Source: Acetothermia bacterium 64_32 | GTDB taxonomy: Bacteria; Bipolaricaulota; Bipolaricaulia; Bipolaricaulales; Bipolaricaulaceae | Assembly: GCA_001508155.1 (NCBI GenBank) | Contig: LGFI01000001.1 | Span: 62,001 to 126,000, forward strand | DNA length: 64,000 bases | Direction: 5' to 3' | Shown: piece after piece, positions 56,352 to 64,000 of the stretch | Layout of the letters: each line of letters begins with the position of its first letter | Numbering within the stretch: the first letter of the stretch is position 1 | Notes under the pieces: generated by a model | Databases searched by the model: none | What the model saw: the letters and a program-made list of their open reading frames with translations, nothing else | Told to the model about the DNA's origin: nothing | Made by a program: the position numbers and the translations under genes

Positions 56352-57761
56352 TCATTGTGTATCACCTGGAGGCTGGTGCTTGCGAACTAACTCAGTTGTC
56401 CACCGGGCCAATTCGGTAATTCTTAGCTCTTCCATTCCTCGCATATAAGTTCGGAGATCATCATAGATTGGATCTGACCAACGTTTGTCCACAGCATCCG
56501 GCCCGAGCATGATGCCGAGCACAGTGGCTATTTGAGCGGCATTACAGTCTACATCCTGCCCAGCCATTGCGATAATACTCATTGTTTTATCGAAATTACC
56601 GTTACCATACCATAAAGCGATGATTTCTGCAGCGGCATTTGGGTAAGCGTGAACCCAGTTGTATCTTTCGAAGGTTTTCTCGCATCTTCTCCAAGCGCCA
56701 AGCCATTCTGACTCGTTTTTGCACATGTCGAGAGCGGTCTCCACTACCCAGCGGTATTGGCTGTCTATGGGAATGCAGCGAATAGCATCATGTACAAGCC
56801 TACGCACATCTGTTTCTACAAAGGCCATTGCCGTCAAAACCGCGTTGAATACCTCCCCCAAGACACCGTTGGATTGGTGCGAGATCACGCCATCAACCCA
56901 CGCCAACCGGGCCGCCTCCGCAGGATTACCTGGAGTGACCATCCCAATCACTGCTCCTCTCATTTGGGCACCAATCCATTCCGAGAAGGGGTTTGATCTC
57001 ACCCCGCTTTCGGGAGGAAAAATACCTAACCTAAGATTATTCAAAGCTATATATTCTGCTGACCATCCAAAAGGGATACGAGCAACCCATTCTTCAGCAA
57101 TATCACTTGATTCGACTTTGTAGCCCTCTTTCTCGAAGGCCTTAAGGAAAGCCAGCTCATAAGTGACATCATCATTATAAGTTTCAGGAGGCCGAACGTA
57201 ATAGCTAATTTCACCATAGGCCTCAAGTAAGTGATCTGTAATATATCCCTCAAGAGCGGTACCAAGGGCACCACCACAAATTTGTGCGAGCCATCCACCG
57301 TAAATTCGTTCCTCAAAATTGGTACTGCGGGTGTCAACCGGTTCGGCTGCGGGGAAACGAACCTTTATTTTATGGTCTTCCCAAGACAATGGATGCCTAA
57401 AATTCCAGTACTCCGATTTATGATTAGGCGGAGCTTGTTGTAACTCTCTCCAAATACAGGCCGTAATTCTGTGCAAGGAAGGTACGTCATTTCGATCCCA
57501 AGCCTGAATCCCAGCAAGTAAAAGCTCCTCGGCTTTGTCTACTTGGAGCCCCTTGTTCTCAGCAGCCTGAACCGCCGCTACCATGAGACGTTCCGGCGCA
57601 CCGGATCCGGGCACTTCACTATACCACAGTGCTTTGACAAGGGCGTCTTCAACCTTTTGGATCTCCTTGATTGTATTCCATCCTGTCTCATGCACTAGCT
57701 TCGGACGGGCTTCCCTCCTGAGTTCTAATTCTAGCTCCCAAGCTTTAGGCACTGCAAACAC
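56352..57761 (-). CDS. ADP-ribosylglycohydrolase-family protein
   Basis: A 469-residue protein. After an N-terminal extension (about 145 residues, no recognised domain) the DraG/ADP-ribosyl-GH fold begins at ERIYGGWLAQICGGALGTALEGY. The metal site appears as YNDDVTYELA (usual T-DD-T form) and, near the C-terminus, MAGQDVDCNAAQIATVLG (GxDxDxxAA). Family members cleave N- or O-ribosyl bonds. Lying between nucleoside permeases and ribokinase, it may act as a nucleoside-type hydrolase that frees ribose; this is inference. Base composition is much more A+T-rich than the window average. Confidence 0.85.
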   Translation of the reverse strand: MFAVPKAWELELELRREARPKLVHETGWNTIKEIQKVEDALVKALWYSEVPGSGAPERLMVAAVQAAENKGLQVDKAEELLLAGIQAWDRNDVPSLHRITACIWRELQQAPPNHKSEYWNFRHPLSWEDHKIKVRFPAAEPVDTRSTNFEERIYGGWLAQICGGALGTALEGYITDHLLEAYGEISYYVRPPETYNDDVTYELAFLKAFEKEGYKVESSDIAEEWVARIPFGWSAEYIALNNLRLGIFPPESGVRSNPFSEWIGAQMRGAVIGMVTPGNPAEAARLAWVDGVISHQSNGVLGEVFNAVLTAMAFVETDVRRLVHDAIRCIPIDSQYRWVVETALDMCKNESEWLGAWRRCEKTFERYNWVHAYPNAAAEIIALWYGNGNFDKTMSIIAMAGQDVDCNAAQIATVLGIMLGPDAVDKRWSDPIYDDLRTYMRGMEELRITELARWTTELVRKHQPPGDTQ

Positions 57762-57803
57762 CTCCTCTATAACTCACGTTAAATAACAATCCATAAACTA
57801 ATG

Positions 57804-58712
57804 TCACCTCGTTGAATGTCTCCTTCGGTTAGCGTAGGCAACGAAAGCTACAATTGCAGCGATGTAAGGGATAGCATTGGCGAACTCAGCAGGAATCCGG
57901 AAGGCTTGAGCAGTGGCCGCGAAAGCCTCTGTAAAGCCAAAAACGAGTGAACCCCATAGGGCCCCAAAGGCGGACCGGCCTCCTAAAGTCTCGGCAACAA
58001 GACCTATGAAACCTCTACCAGCTGTCATCCCTCTGCCAAACCAAGACACGTACCCCATGGAAAGGAAGACACCGCCAAATCCGGCAAAGAAGCCGCTTAA
58101 CAACAAAGCGACCATTTTAACTCTGTTAACCCTGATGCCTACAGAAGCTGCGGCTTGTGGATGCTCACCCACTGCGCGCAATCTTAGGCCATATGGAGTC
58201 TTGTAAAGCATGTAATAAGCGATCAAGACCGATACGAAAGCAACGTAAGTTAGCACATTGTGACCGCTGACAATTTCTCCTAAGATTGGAATGTTGGCTA
58301 TTCCGGGGATATCGCATCGGGGAAGCACCAAGCTTTTTACTCCAGATGAAATACCTTTGTTGCCGGTAAACAAGTAGAGGAAAAGAACAGTGCTTCCCGA
58401 ACAAAATATATTAAGAGCAATTCCTGTGAGAATAAGATCTGATCGAAGTCTTAAGTGGAAATAACCTAACAGCGCTGCTATGCCCATAGCACTAACTACT
58501 CCTGTCAAAAGCCCAATCCAAGCGCTGCCTGTCCTTGCACTAACCAGTACCCCCCACAGAGCTGCTTGAAGCATCCCTCCTTCTACTGCGATGTTGACGA
58601 CCCCTGCAAGGTCGCTGATCAATATCCCAACGGAAGCGAAAAGTATTGGAGTTGTAACTCTCAGCGCAGCATACACGAATTCGGCATTGAAAATCATTCC
58701 AAGCTCATTCAT
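57804..58712 (-). CDS. Nucleoside-type ABC permease, NupC/YufQ-like
   Basis: A 302-residue membrane protein of the branched-chain/BPD_transp_2 class with about eight to ten hydrophobic segments. NIAVEGGMLQAALWG and YGLRLRAVGEHPQAAASVGI are typical of the second permease of BMP-dependent nucleoside importers. It overlaps the preceding permease gene by 4 bases. AATATGAT-type A+T-rich codons match the adjacent genes. Confidence 0.88.
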   Translation of the reverse strand: MNELGMIFNAEFVYAALRVTTPILFASVGILISDLAGVVNIAVEGGMLQAALWGVLVSARTGSAWIGLLTGVVSAMGIAALLGYFHLRLRSDLILTGIALNIFCSGSTVLFLYLFTGNKGISSGVKSLVLPRCDIPGIANIPILGEIVSGHNVLTYVAFVSVLIAYYMLYKTPYGLRLRAVGEHPQAAASVGIRVNRVKMVALLLSGFFAGFGGVFLSMGYVSWFGRGMTAGRGFIGLVAETLGGRSAFGALWGSLVFGFTEAFAATAQAFRIPAEFANAIPYIAAIVAFVAYANRRRHSTR

Positions 58713-59776
58713 CTTTGACTCACCTTTCGCTTAAGTCGCTTGCGTTGCCAAAGATTTAAAAGCGCTTCGGCAGTTACCAGCAGAACGATGATCGATTCCA
58801 AAACCATGGCCATCTCAGCTGAGACATCACTCCCGCGTTCCATCACTCGACCTCCAGTGCGCAGATAGGCAACGAAAAGCGCAGACAGTGGTACCAAAGC
58901 GGGATTGTTCCTCGCTATCAGGGCAATAATGACCCCATCAAATCCATAGCCAGGCATCGATTGCCAGAGATACCTGTGGTGAAGACCCGTTACTTCTATA
59001 GCTCCTGCCAGTCCAGCTACAGCTGCACTAATTACATTTGAGTAAATAATTACTCTTTTAACATTTATGCCATTAAAGGAAGCAAAACCGATGTTAGTGC
59101 CAACCATCCGGATTTCGTAACCCCATTTAGTTCGGTATAAGAAGTACCAGACCAGGCCTGCTATAATAAAAGCTATAACGAGACCACCGTTAATCCGATA
59201 TCTGGCTGATAGAAAAGGCAAGTAGCTAGTTGAAGGAATGAAAGGCGAAGCCATAAAACCAGCATAAATATCGCGGAAATGATTGTTTATTGTGTAATAT
59301 GCGGTGTAGAAGCCAATAAAATTCATCATGAGGGACACAACCAATACGCCAAGATTATCCCCTTCCTTCAAGCCATACGCTGACAAAAGGCCAGGTATTA
59401 CCCCCCAGAGCGCACCACAAAGCATGCCTGCCAGTATGGCCACCAAAAGGTGGATCACATCCACCTCGGGAAAGCTGAGAGCTACCATTGTAGCCCCCAA
59501 TGCACCTATAAGGAACTGCCCTTCGGCACCAATGCTGAATTGATTGGCCTGGAAAACGATAGCAACGGCGAGGCCTGCAAAAAGCAAAGGGATTGATTGG
59601 TTTAACCACTCTGCTAATCTAGAGATCCGAGCAAAAGGTCCAATGAGGAATAGACGATAAGCTCTCACGGGATCTTTACTGACTATTACTATAAAAATAA
59701 ACACTATTAATAAAGACAGGAAGACAGCTACCAGCGTCCTAACCAGTTCAAAAACGTTAGATCTCAACAATTCCAA
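58709..59776 (-). CDS. Nucleoside-type ABC permease, NupB/YufP-like
   Basis: A 355-residue membrane protein with about nine hydrophobic segments. NQFSIGAEGQFLIGALGA, GYEIRMVGTNIGFASFNGI and GYGFDGVIIALIARNNP are the conserved blocks of the larger nucleoside permease subunit. It overlaps the ATPase gene by 13 bases. Partner of the permease at 57804-58712 and the binding protein at 61378-62466. Confidence 0.88.
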   Translation of the reverse strand: MELLRSNVFELVRTLVAVFLSLLIVFIFIVIVSKDPVRAYRLFLIGPFARISRLAEWLNQSIPLLFAGLAVAIVFQANQFSIGAEGQFLIGALGATMVALSFPEVDVIHLLVAILAGMLCGALWGVIPGLLSAYGLKEGDNLGVLVVSLMMNFIGFYTAYYTINNHFRDIYAGFMASPFIPSTSYLPFLSARYRINGGLVIAFIIAGLVWYFLYRTKWGYEIRMVGTNIGFASFNGINVKRVIIYSNVISAAVAGLAGAIEVTGLHHRYLWQSMPGYGFDGVIIALIARNNPALVPLSALFVAYLRTGGRVMERGSDVSAEMAMVLESIIVLLVTAEALLNLWQRKRLKRKVSQR

Positions 59777-61311
59777 GCTCCTTCGGCCTCTTTCTCGCTC
59801 TGGCGCTCGACGCCAAGCATATACTGTCCCAATAACTCCGGAGTAACCGACTCAATATCAGCAAAATGGGCAACAATACTACCCTTGTACATCACTATGA
59901 TGCGATCTGCTAGTTGCATAATTTCTTCTAGATCGGTAGAGACAAGCAATATTGCCGCACCTCTATCGCGTTCGTCGATTAGTCTTTGGCGAACAAACTT
60001 TGTAGCAGCCACGTCAAGGCCTCGAGTAGGTTGGTCAGCGATCAACAATTGGGGACCTGCGGAAAGCTCTCGAGCCACGACAACTCTTTGGATATTCCCA
60101 CCAGAAAGGCTTCCCACTAGTGTCGAAGGCGCTATAGCTCTTATCGCAAACACATGCATCAGGTTCTTTGCATGCTCTCGAATCGCTTTCTTGTTCAACC
60201 CCCACCAGCGAGAGAATTCGCGCTTGAAATATCGGTCAGCAATGAGGTTTTCCTCTATGGAAGCCCTCATTGCGACCCCTCGCCCTATCCTGTCAGCAGG
60301 AATGCAGGCAACCCCCTGACTCCGGATCTCTTTTGGGGGAGCATTCGTGTATTCTTTATCATTAAGGAAAATCTTGCCACGCGTCGCCTTCCTCAAGCCC
60401 ACTAAAATATCCACCAATTCAGCCTGACCGTTTCCCTCCACTCCAGCTATAGCTACTATCTCGCCGGATCTAACCTTGAAGGAAACATTCTGTAATACGT
60501 TTCGTCCATCTCGAATATAAAACACACCCTTCACAGTGAGTACTTCAGCTCCAGGCTTCGTTGTCCTTTTTTTATAAACATCTACCTCTATGGCTCTGCC
60601 AACCATCATGCGAACGAGTTCGGCCTCCGACACTTCTGATACAAGACCGTTTCCAACGTTGCTTCCGTCTCTAAGTACAGTAAATCTGTCTGCTAATTGC
60701 TTAACTTCTTTTAATTTGTGTGTGACAAATATGATAGTTTTACCTCTTGTAACCAGAGTTTTTAGTGCTGCAAAGAGTTCCTCCGTCTCAAGAGGGGTCA
60801 AGACAGCGGTTGGTTCATCTAGGATAAGCAGCTCAGCTCCACGAAGTAAAACCTTTAGTATCTCAACTCGCTGTCTCATACCCACCGGAAGCTCGGCGAC
60901 GATCTCGTTATGTGAAACTGGAAGACCAAACTCCGCTCCGAACCGTTCTGTTAACTCTATCGCTTTACTCCTATCGATGCTTAATCCACGGCGAGGCTCA
61001 ATTCCCAGAACACAATTCTCCGCAACAGAAAGCGAGGGTATGAGCATAAACTCTTGATGGACCATACCAATTTTCAGCCGAATTGCATCTAGAGGGCTTG
61101 CGATGTGTACTTCCTTCCCTTCAAGGAATATTTTTCCAGCGTCGGCACGCTCTATGCCGTAAAGGATCTTCATCAGAGTGCTTTTGCCTGCTCCATTCTC
61201 TCCTAACAAAGCGTGTATTTCGCCTTTTTCTACATTCAAATTGATGTTTCTATTAGCTACCACGCCGTTAGGATAAACTTTTGTAATACCGCACATATTA
61301 AGGTATGACAC
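59764..61311 (-). CDS. Nucleoside-type ABC importer ATPase (two fused nucleotide-binding domains)
   Basis: A 515-residue tandem ATPase of the RbsA/YufO type. The first domain has Walker A GENGAGKST (about residues 37-45), signature-like ELPVGMRQRVEILKVLLRGAELLILDEPTA. The second has the weaker AGVEGNGQAEL in place of Walker A, but a normal LSGGNIQRVVVARELS and DQPTRGLD. This asymmetry is normal for the family. It follows a hairpin with a T-run after the binding-protein gene, which should reduce its expression relative to the binding protein. Confidence 0.93.
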   Translation of the reverse strand: MSYLNMCGITKVYPNGVVANRNINLNVEKGEIHALLGENGAGKSTLMKILYGIERADAGKIFLEGKEVHIASPLDAIRLKIGMVHQEFMLIPSLSVAENCVLGIEPRRGLSIDRSKAIELTERFGAEFGLPVSHNEIVAELPVGMRQRVEILKVLLRGAELLILDEPTAVLTPLETEELFAALKTLVTRGKTIIFVTHKLKEVKQLADRFTVLRDGSNVGNGLVSEVSEAELVRMMVGRAIEVDVYKKRTTKPGAEVLTVKGVFYIRDGRNVLQNVSFKVRSGEIVAIAGVEGNGQAELVDILVGLRKATRGKIFLNDKEYTNAPPKEIRSQGVACIPADRIGRGVAMRASIEENLIADRYFKREFSRWWGLNKKAIREHAKNLMHVFAIRAIAPSTLVGSLSGGNIQRVVVARELSAGPQLLIADQPTRGLDVAATKFVRQRLIDERDRGAAILLVSTDLEEIMQLADRIIVMYKGSIVAHFADIESVTPELLGQYMLGVERQSEKEAEGAWNC

Positions 61312-61325
61312 CCTACACTCCTCAG

Positions 61326-61368
61326 AAAAAGGGAAGGGGTGGAAGAAGTATTCTCCACCCCCTCCCTT
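61326..61368 (-). terminator. Internal terminator/attenuator between binding protein and ATPase genes
   Basis: A 15-bp stem with one wobble pair (61329-61343 and 61354-61368) and a 10-base loop, followed on the minus strand by TTTTT (61326-61330). It lies 9 bases after the binding-protein stop and 14 bases before the ATPase start, the classic place to make binding protein in excess. Confidence 0.75.
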
Positions 61369-61377
61369 AGTTTTTCG

Positions 61378-62466
61378 TTAAGGCTTCACCGCCTGCCGCA
61401 TAGCGTCCAATTCCTGGGGTGCCATTCCGAAGGCTGACCGTACCACAATCTCCCCTGCCAAGATCTTTTGCTCCAGTTCTGTCAACGTTTTTCTAAAGCT
61501 CTCGGGCACGTGTGTCCGATATATTGAGTTGTCAGCCAATCCTACTGCACCTTCCGCTATTCCCCAAGCCTCCGCCTGTCCATAAGGCAATTTGCCCGTC
61601 ATATGCAATTTTAAGGCGTGGAATAGCGATACATCGACTTTTTTGAGTGCGGAAGACAAAATATGTTCTGCGGTTTCGGTGTCCCCAAGCTTTTCGGCGA
61701 AGATCAACGCCTGGTCGTCGTCCACTCCGATTGCATATTTATCGACCTCTTTAGCAGCTTCCAAAGCACCAAGGCCGGTCATAGCAGCGGCAGGGAACAC
61801 AACGTCAGCTCCTGCCCTATATTGCGCGAGAGCGAGCTCTTTCCCTTTAGCTGGATCAGAGAAAGTGCCTGCATAAGCAATCAGAACCTTGACTGCGGGA
61901 TTGATATATTGAGCACCCTGGATATATCCCACTAAAAAGTCGTTAATGATAGGATAATCCTGCCCCCCTATAAATCCAATTATTGGCTCAGGATTAGCTT
62001 TTGGCATATCTGAGGTGGTCACGAGTGCAGCTAGTGCTCCAGCAAGAAAGGCACCCTCATTTTGTTTGTAAAGTATGCTGTATACATTGGTTAGCTCGGG
62101 GTGGCGCTCATAGTCGACCTGGGTATCAAACAAGATGAAATGTTTATCCGGAAGTAAAGCGGCTACTCGCTCTACATGCGTTGCCATAGGTGGAGCTCCA
62201 GTGATAATGACATCGTAGGGACCATAAGCCACATCTTCAAGTCCTGGACCCCATGCTGCCGGATCGGGTCCCGCCTCTATGATGGTGTACTGAATACCGA
62301 GGTCTTCTGCAGCCATTGTTACTCCTCGAGCCGCTGAGTCGAAGAAACCCATATCCCCCAAATTACCGGGGAGAAATAGGGCGACTTTAAGTTGGTCCCC
62401 ATAGGCGATGGACACGCCCCCTATGACCCCTAAGACCAAGACTGCCAAGCAAAGTACCCGTTTCAT
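61378..62466 (-). CDS. BMP-family nucleoside-binding protein
   Basis: A 362-residue exported binding protein. The ATG at 62466 follows GGGAGGTGCTAAGT and gives a clean signal peptide (VLCLAVLVLGVIGGVSIAYG); it has no lipobox Cys. LKVALFLPGNLGDMGFFDSAARGV, PIIGFIGGQDYPIINDFLVGYIQGAQYINP and the AAAMTGLGALEAA segment are the BMP/Med/PnrA landmarks, a family that binds purine nucleosides. It follows lacI and starts the A+T-rich block. Confidence 0.9.
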   Translation of the reverse strand: MKRVLCLAVLVLGVIGGVSIAYGDQLKVALFLPGNLGDMGFFDSAARGVTMAAEDLGIQYTIIEAGPDPAAWGPGLEDVAYGPYDVIITGAPPMATHVERVAALLPDKHFILFDTQVDYERHPELTNVYSILYKQNEGAFLAGALAALVTTSDMPKANPEPIIGFIGGQDYPIINDFLVGYIQGAQYINPAVKVLIAYAGTFSDPAKGKELALAQYRAGADVVFPAAAMTGLGALEAAKEVDKYAIGVDDDQALIFAEKLGDTETAEHILSSALKKVDVSLFHALKLHMTGKLPYGQAEAWGIAEGAVGLADNSIYRTHVPESFRKTLTELEQKILAGEIVVRSAFGMAPQELDAMRQAVKP

Positions 62467-62524
62467 ACTTAGCACCTCCCTCTTTTTCTCACGTCTTCCT
62501 GTTGACTTCATACAGTGTTATCTT

Positions 62525-63520
62525 TCACCACCCCCTTTGGACGCATGTGGCCCCGGGAATTATCCGAGCCTCCAGCAGGCGGTTTCGATTGTCAGCCTTC
62601 ATGAACTGGCGGATGGCCACTTGGCCCAGGTTGTAAGCAGGGATTTCCACTGTGGTAAGTTTGGGCTGCACAAGGTCGGACCAAAGCACGTGGTCGAAGC
62701 CGGTCACCCCCAGGTCCTCCGGGACACGAAGGCCGAGGTCCTCCGCTGCTCTAATGGCGCCGATGGCCATGAGGTCGTTGCCACACATGATGGCATCCAC
62801 CTTTCCCTTTTCCAGGATACCCCTCGCTAGCTCGTAACCGGACTCGTAGGTGAAGTTCCCATGCCGCACCGCCACCGGCGCAAGGCCCGCCTCCTCCATG
62901 GCCTCCTGAAAGCCCAAAAGCCGATCCTGGGCCGTACTCACCTCCTCGGGCCCCGCGATATAGGCGATCCTCCGATAGCCTAAACTAAGCACATACCGGG
63001 TGAGCTCACGGCTTCCACCACGGTTATCGGCCTCCACCGTGGGAAGCCCCTCCACCCGGCGGTCGGCCGCCACGATCCTTATCCCCCGCCGCAGAAGCCG
63101 CTCGATCCTCCCCATATCGGGCCGGCCCACCGGGACAAATACGATCCCCTCCACCCCCTCGGAAAGAAGGATGTCCAAATACCGGGACTCCTTCTCCACC
63201 GAGTGGTCGGAATCACAGATCAGGGTGGAGTAGCCGCTTTCGAACGCCACCGAGGCCACCCCGCGGGCAAGGAGCGAGAAGAAGGGGTTTGAGATGTCAG
63301 GGACCAGGATCCCAATCACCTGGGTGCGCTGGCACCTCAGGGAACGGGCCGCCTTCACCGGGGTGTACTCGAGCTCCTCGATAGCCCGCAGGACCCTCTC
63401 CTTGGTCTCAGGACGCATATGATGGGCATCTCGGCCATTAAGCACCCGGGAAACCGTGCTCACCGATACCCCGGCCCGGGCCGCCACCTCCCTGATCGTC
63501 ACCTTCCTCCTCACACCCAT
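62525..63520 (-). CDS. LacI-family transcriptional regulator
   Basis: A 331-residue repressor. The HTH is KVTIREVAARAGVSVSTVSRVLNG (residues 6-29), with the hinge NYTPVKAARSL form EYTPVKAARSLR. The effector domain is of the RbsR/PurR type (VIGILVPDISNPFFSLLARG, VEGIVFVP, VTGFDHVLWSDLVQPKLTTV). The ATG at 63520 is preferred: the longer frame upstream runs through the promoter. It is G+C-rich, unlike the genes it precedes. The promoter and palindrome upstream predict autoregulation and control of the whole importer-to-ribokinase operon; a ribose-like or nucleoside effector is likely but unproven. Confidence 0.93.
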   Translation of the reverse strand: MGVRRKVTIREVAARAGVSVSTVSRVLNGRDAHHMRPETKERVLRAIEELEYTPVKAARSLRCQRTQVIGILVPDISNPFFSLLARGVASVAFESGYSTLICDSDHSVEKESRYLDILLSEGVEGIVFVPVGRPDMGRIERLLRRGIRIVAADRRVEGLPTVEADNRGGSRELTRYVLSLGYRRIAYIAGPEEVSTAQDRLLGFQEAMEEAGLAPVAVRHGNFTYESGYELARGILEKGKVDAIMCGNDLMAIGAIRAAEDLGLRVPEDLGVTGFDHVLWSDLVQPKLTTVEIPAYNLGQVAIRQFMKADNRNRLLEARIIPGATCVQRGW

Positions 63521-63528
63521 TAGTGTAT

Positions 63529-63543
63529 CGTTTTCCGAAAACG
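63529..63543 (-). promoter_or_regulatory. Palindromic operator of the LacI-family regulator
   Basis: CGTTTTC-C-GAAAACG: perfect 7-bp arms around one base. It begins 8 bases downstream of the -10 box and covers the predicted transcription start, so a bound repressor would block initiation. GAAAACGTTA within it resembles usual LacI-family half sites. Confidence 0.75.
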
Positions 63544-63550
63544 TTACCCT

Positions 63551-63579
63551 ATTATAGTGGGGGGTGGGGTGGTTGTCAA
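63551..63579 (-). promoter_or_regulatory. Consensus promoter of the lacI-nucleoside operon
   Basis: TTGACA (63574-63579), 17 bases, TATAAT (63551-63556) on the minus strand: a perfect sigma-70 consensus in both boxes and spacing. It is followed by the palindrome at 63529-63543. Confidence 0.9.
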
Positions 63580-63661
63580 GGGGGATGGGTGAATGCGCCA
63601 AGAGATGGTGACCCACCCCCGAGACCGGATCTTGCCGCGTTCGAGGAGTTCTTGAAGAAGT

Positions 63662-63718
63662 GTGGCATCCCTCCTATTCGTAAGTTCGTACAAACCGCCA
63701 CGAAAGGAGGGATGCCAC
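63662..63718 (+). promoter_or_regulatory. Hairpin covering the transposase ribosome binding site
   Basis: GTGGCATCCCTCC (63662-63674) and GGAGGGATGCCAC (63706-63718) form a perfect 13-bp stem over a 31-base loop. The right arm contains the GGAGG used by the transposase start at 63720. If transcribed from outside, the stem would block translation. The left arm may also coincide with the element end, since TGT begins at 63661. Confidence 0.65.
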
Positions 63719-63719
63719 C

Positions 63720-64000
63720 TTGCTGGCATTCACGCTCACCGAAGCTTACCAGCTCACCAACAAGGAGGGCAAAGTGATTCTGCGACTTCGGATCGTGGAC
63801 ACCTGGAAGGCGTGCGGGAGCCTGAGGGAAACCGCCCGTAAGCTTTCCATCTCCCGCAACACCGTGCGCAAGTGGGTCAGGCGCTACCAGGAAAGTGGTG
63901 AGGCAGGGTTACTGGATAGGTCTCGTCGTCCTAACCACAGTCCTCGCCGCACTCCCAAAGAGGTAGAGGAACAGGTCCTTTCCCTGAATCAGGAGCGGGG
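63720..64000 (+). CDS. IS481-like transposase, N-terminal part (cut by window end)
   Basis: A frame open to the window end, at least 93 codons. It starts TTG CTG GCA (LAFTLTEAYQL) 9 bases after GGAGG. WKACGSLRETARKLSISRNTVRKWVRRYQ is a helix-turn-helix typical of IS481/IS3-type transposases, followed by GEAGLLDRSRRPNHSPRRTPKE, the usual linker before the DDE domain. The catalytic domain is beyond the window. Family choice is moderately sure; the HTH itself is clear. Confidence 0.8.
   Translation, partial: MLAFTLTEAYQLTNKEGKVILRLRIVDTWKACGSLRETARKLSISRNTVRKWVRRYQESGEAGLLDRSRRPNHSPRRTPKEVEEQVLSLNQER

Overview
The window comes from a G+C-rich bacterium, and several signs point to a thermophile with an outer membrane. 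Genes are tightly packed, many overlap by ATGA or GTGA, and GTG and TTG starts are common. There is a PorV-type outer-membrane barrel gene next to a large secreted protein with an FlgD/T9SS-like C-terminal domain. Several genes carry a -10 box only 6 to 9 bases before the start codon, which suggests leaderless transcripts. The taxon cannot be fixed from the sequence alone. A deep-branching lineage such as Bipolaricaulota/Acetothermia would fit, but that is a guess.

Layout. 1-760: folE and tRNA-Pro(GGG). 760-5757: an apparent scavenging operon with a Ugp/Mal-type ABC importer (no ATPase gene), a secreted nuclease and a secreted metallophosphoesterase. 5925-9149: a peptide/nickel-type ABC importer without its ATPases. 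9211-15259: coaX, phoU, pstBACS and an AbrB-PhoU fusion regulator, with readable promoters. 15309-17454: a TIM-barrel isomerase, a 37-codon remnant of a HAD phosphatase, and an HD-GYP protein that seems to have displaced the rest of that phosphatase gene. 17663-24078: a LonH-like protease, a phospholipase-D-like protein and two secreted PKD proteins that share a module. 24306-33321: a long housekeeping run on the minus strand (metB-like, hpnA-like, purB, ileS, birA, purA, rplM). 33426-38174: a PAS-GAF-HD-GYP sensor, ahcY, recA, recX and ispF.

38151-43854 holds the most unusual structure: three clusters of short hairpin repeats, 19 complete copies, with a RAYT transposase gene (38419-38910) between the first two. 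The copies carry a GGTAGC tag beside the stem and the stems show compensating base changes, so this looks like a complete REP/RAYT system of a type I do not recognise. The first repeat supplies the stop codon of ispF. Between clusters two and three lie the PorV-like gene and the large candidate surface-layer protein, which has two tandem consensus-like promoters and a leader of about 240 bases.

43871-55300: an Lhr-type helicase translationally coupled to a hydantoinase A/B pair, an AEC transporter, a PP2A-like phosphatase and a TPR protein. 55336-63520: an operon headed by a LacI-family regulator with a consensus promoter (TTGACA-17-TATAAT) and a perfect palindrome downstream of the -10 box. 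It continues through a nucleoside-type (BMP/NupABC) ABC importer and an ADP-ribosylglycohydrolase-family enzyme to ribokinase. The middle genes are much more A+T-rich than lacI and rbsK, so the operon is mosaic. The window ends inside an IS481-like transposase whose ribosome binding site is buried in a 13-bp hairpin.
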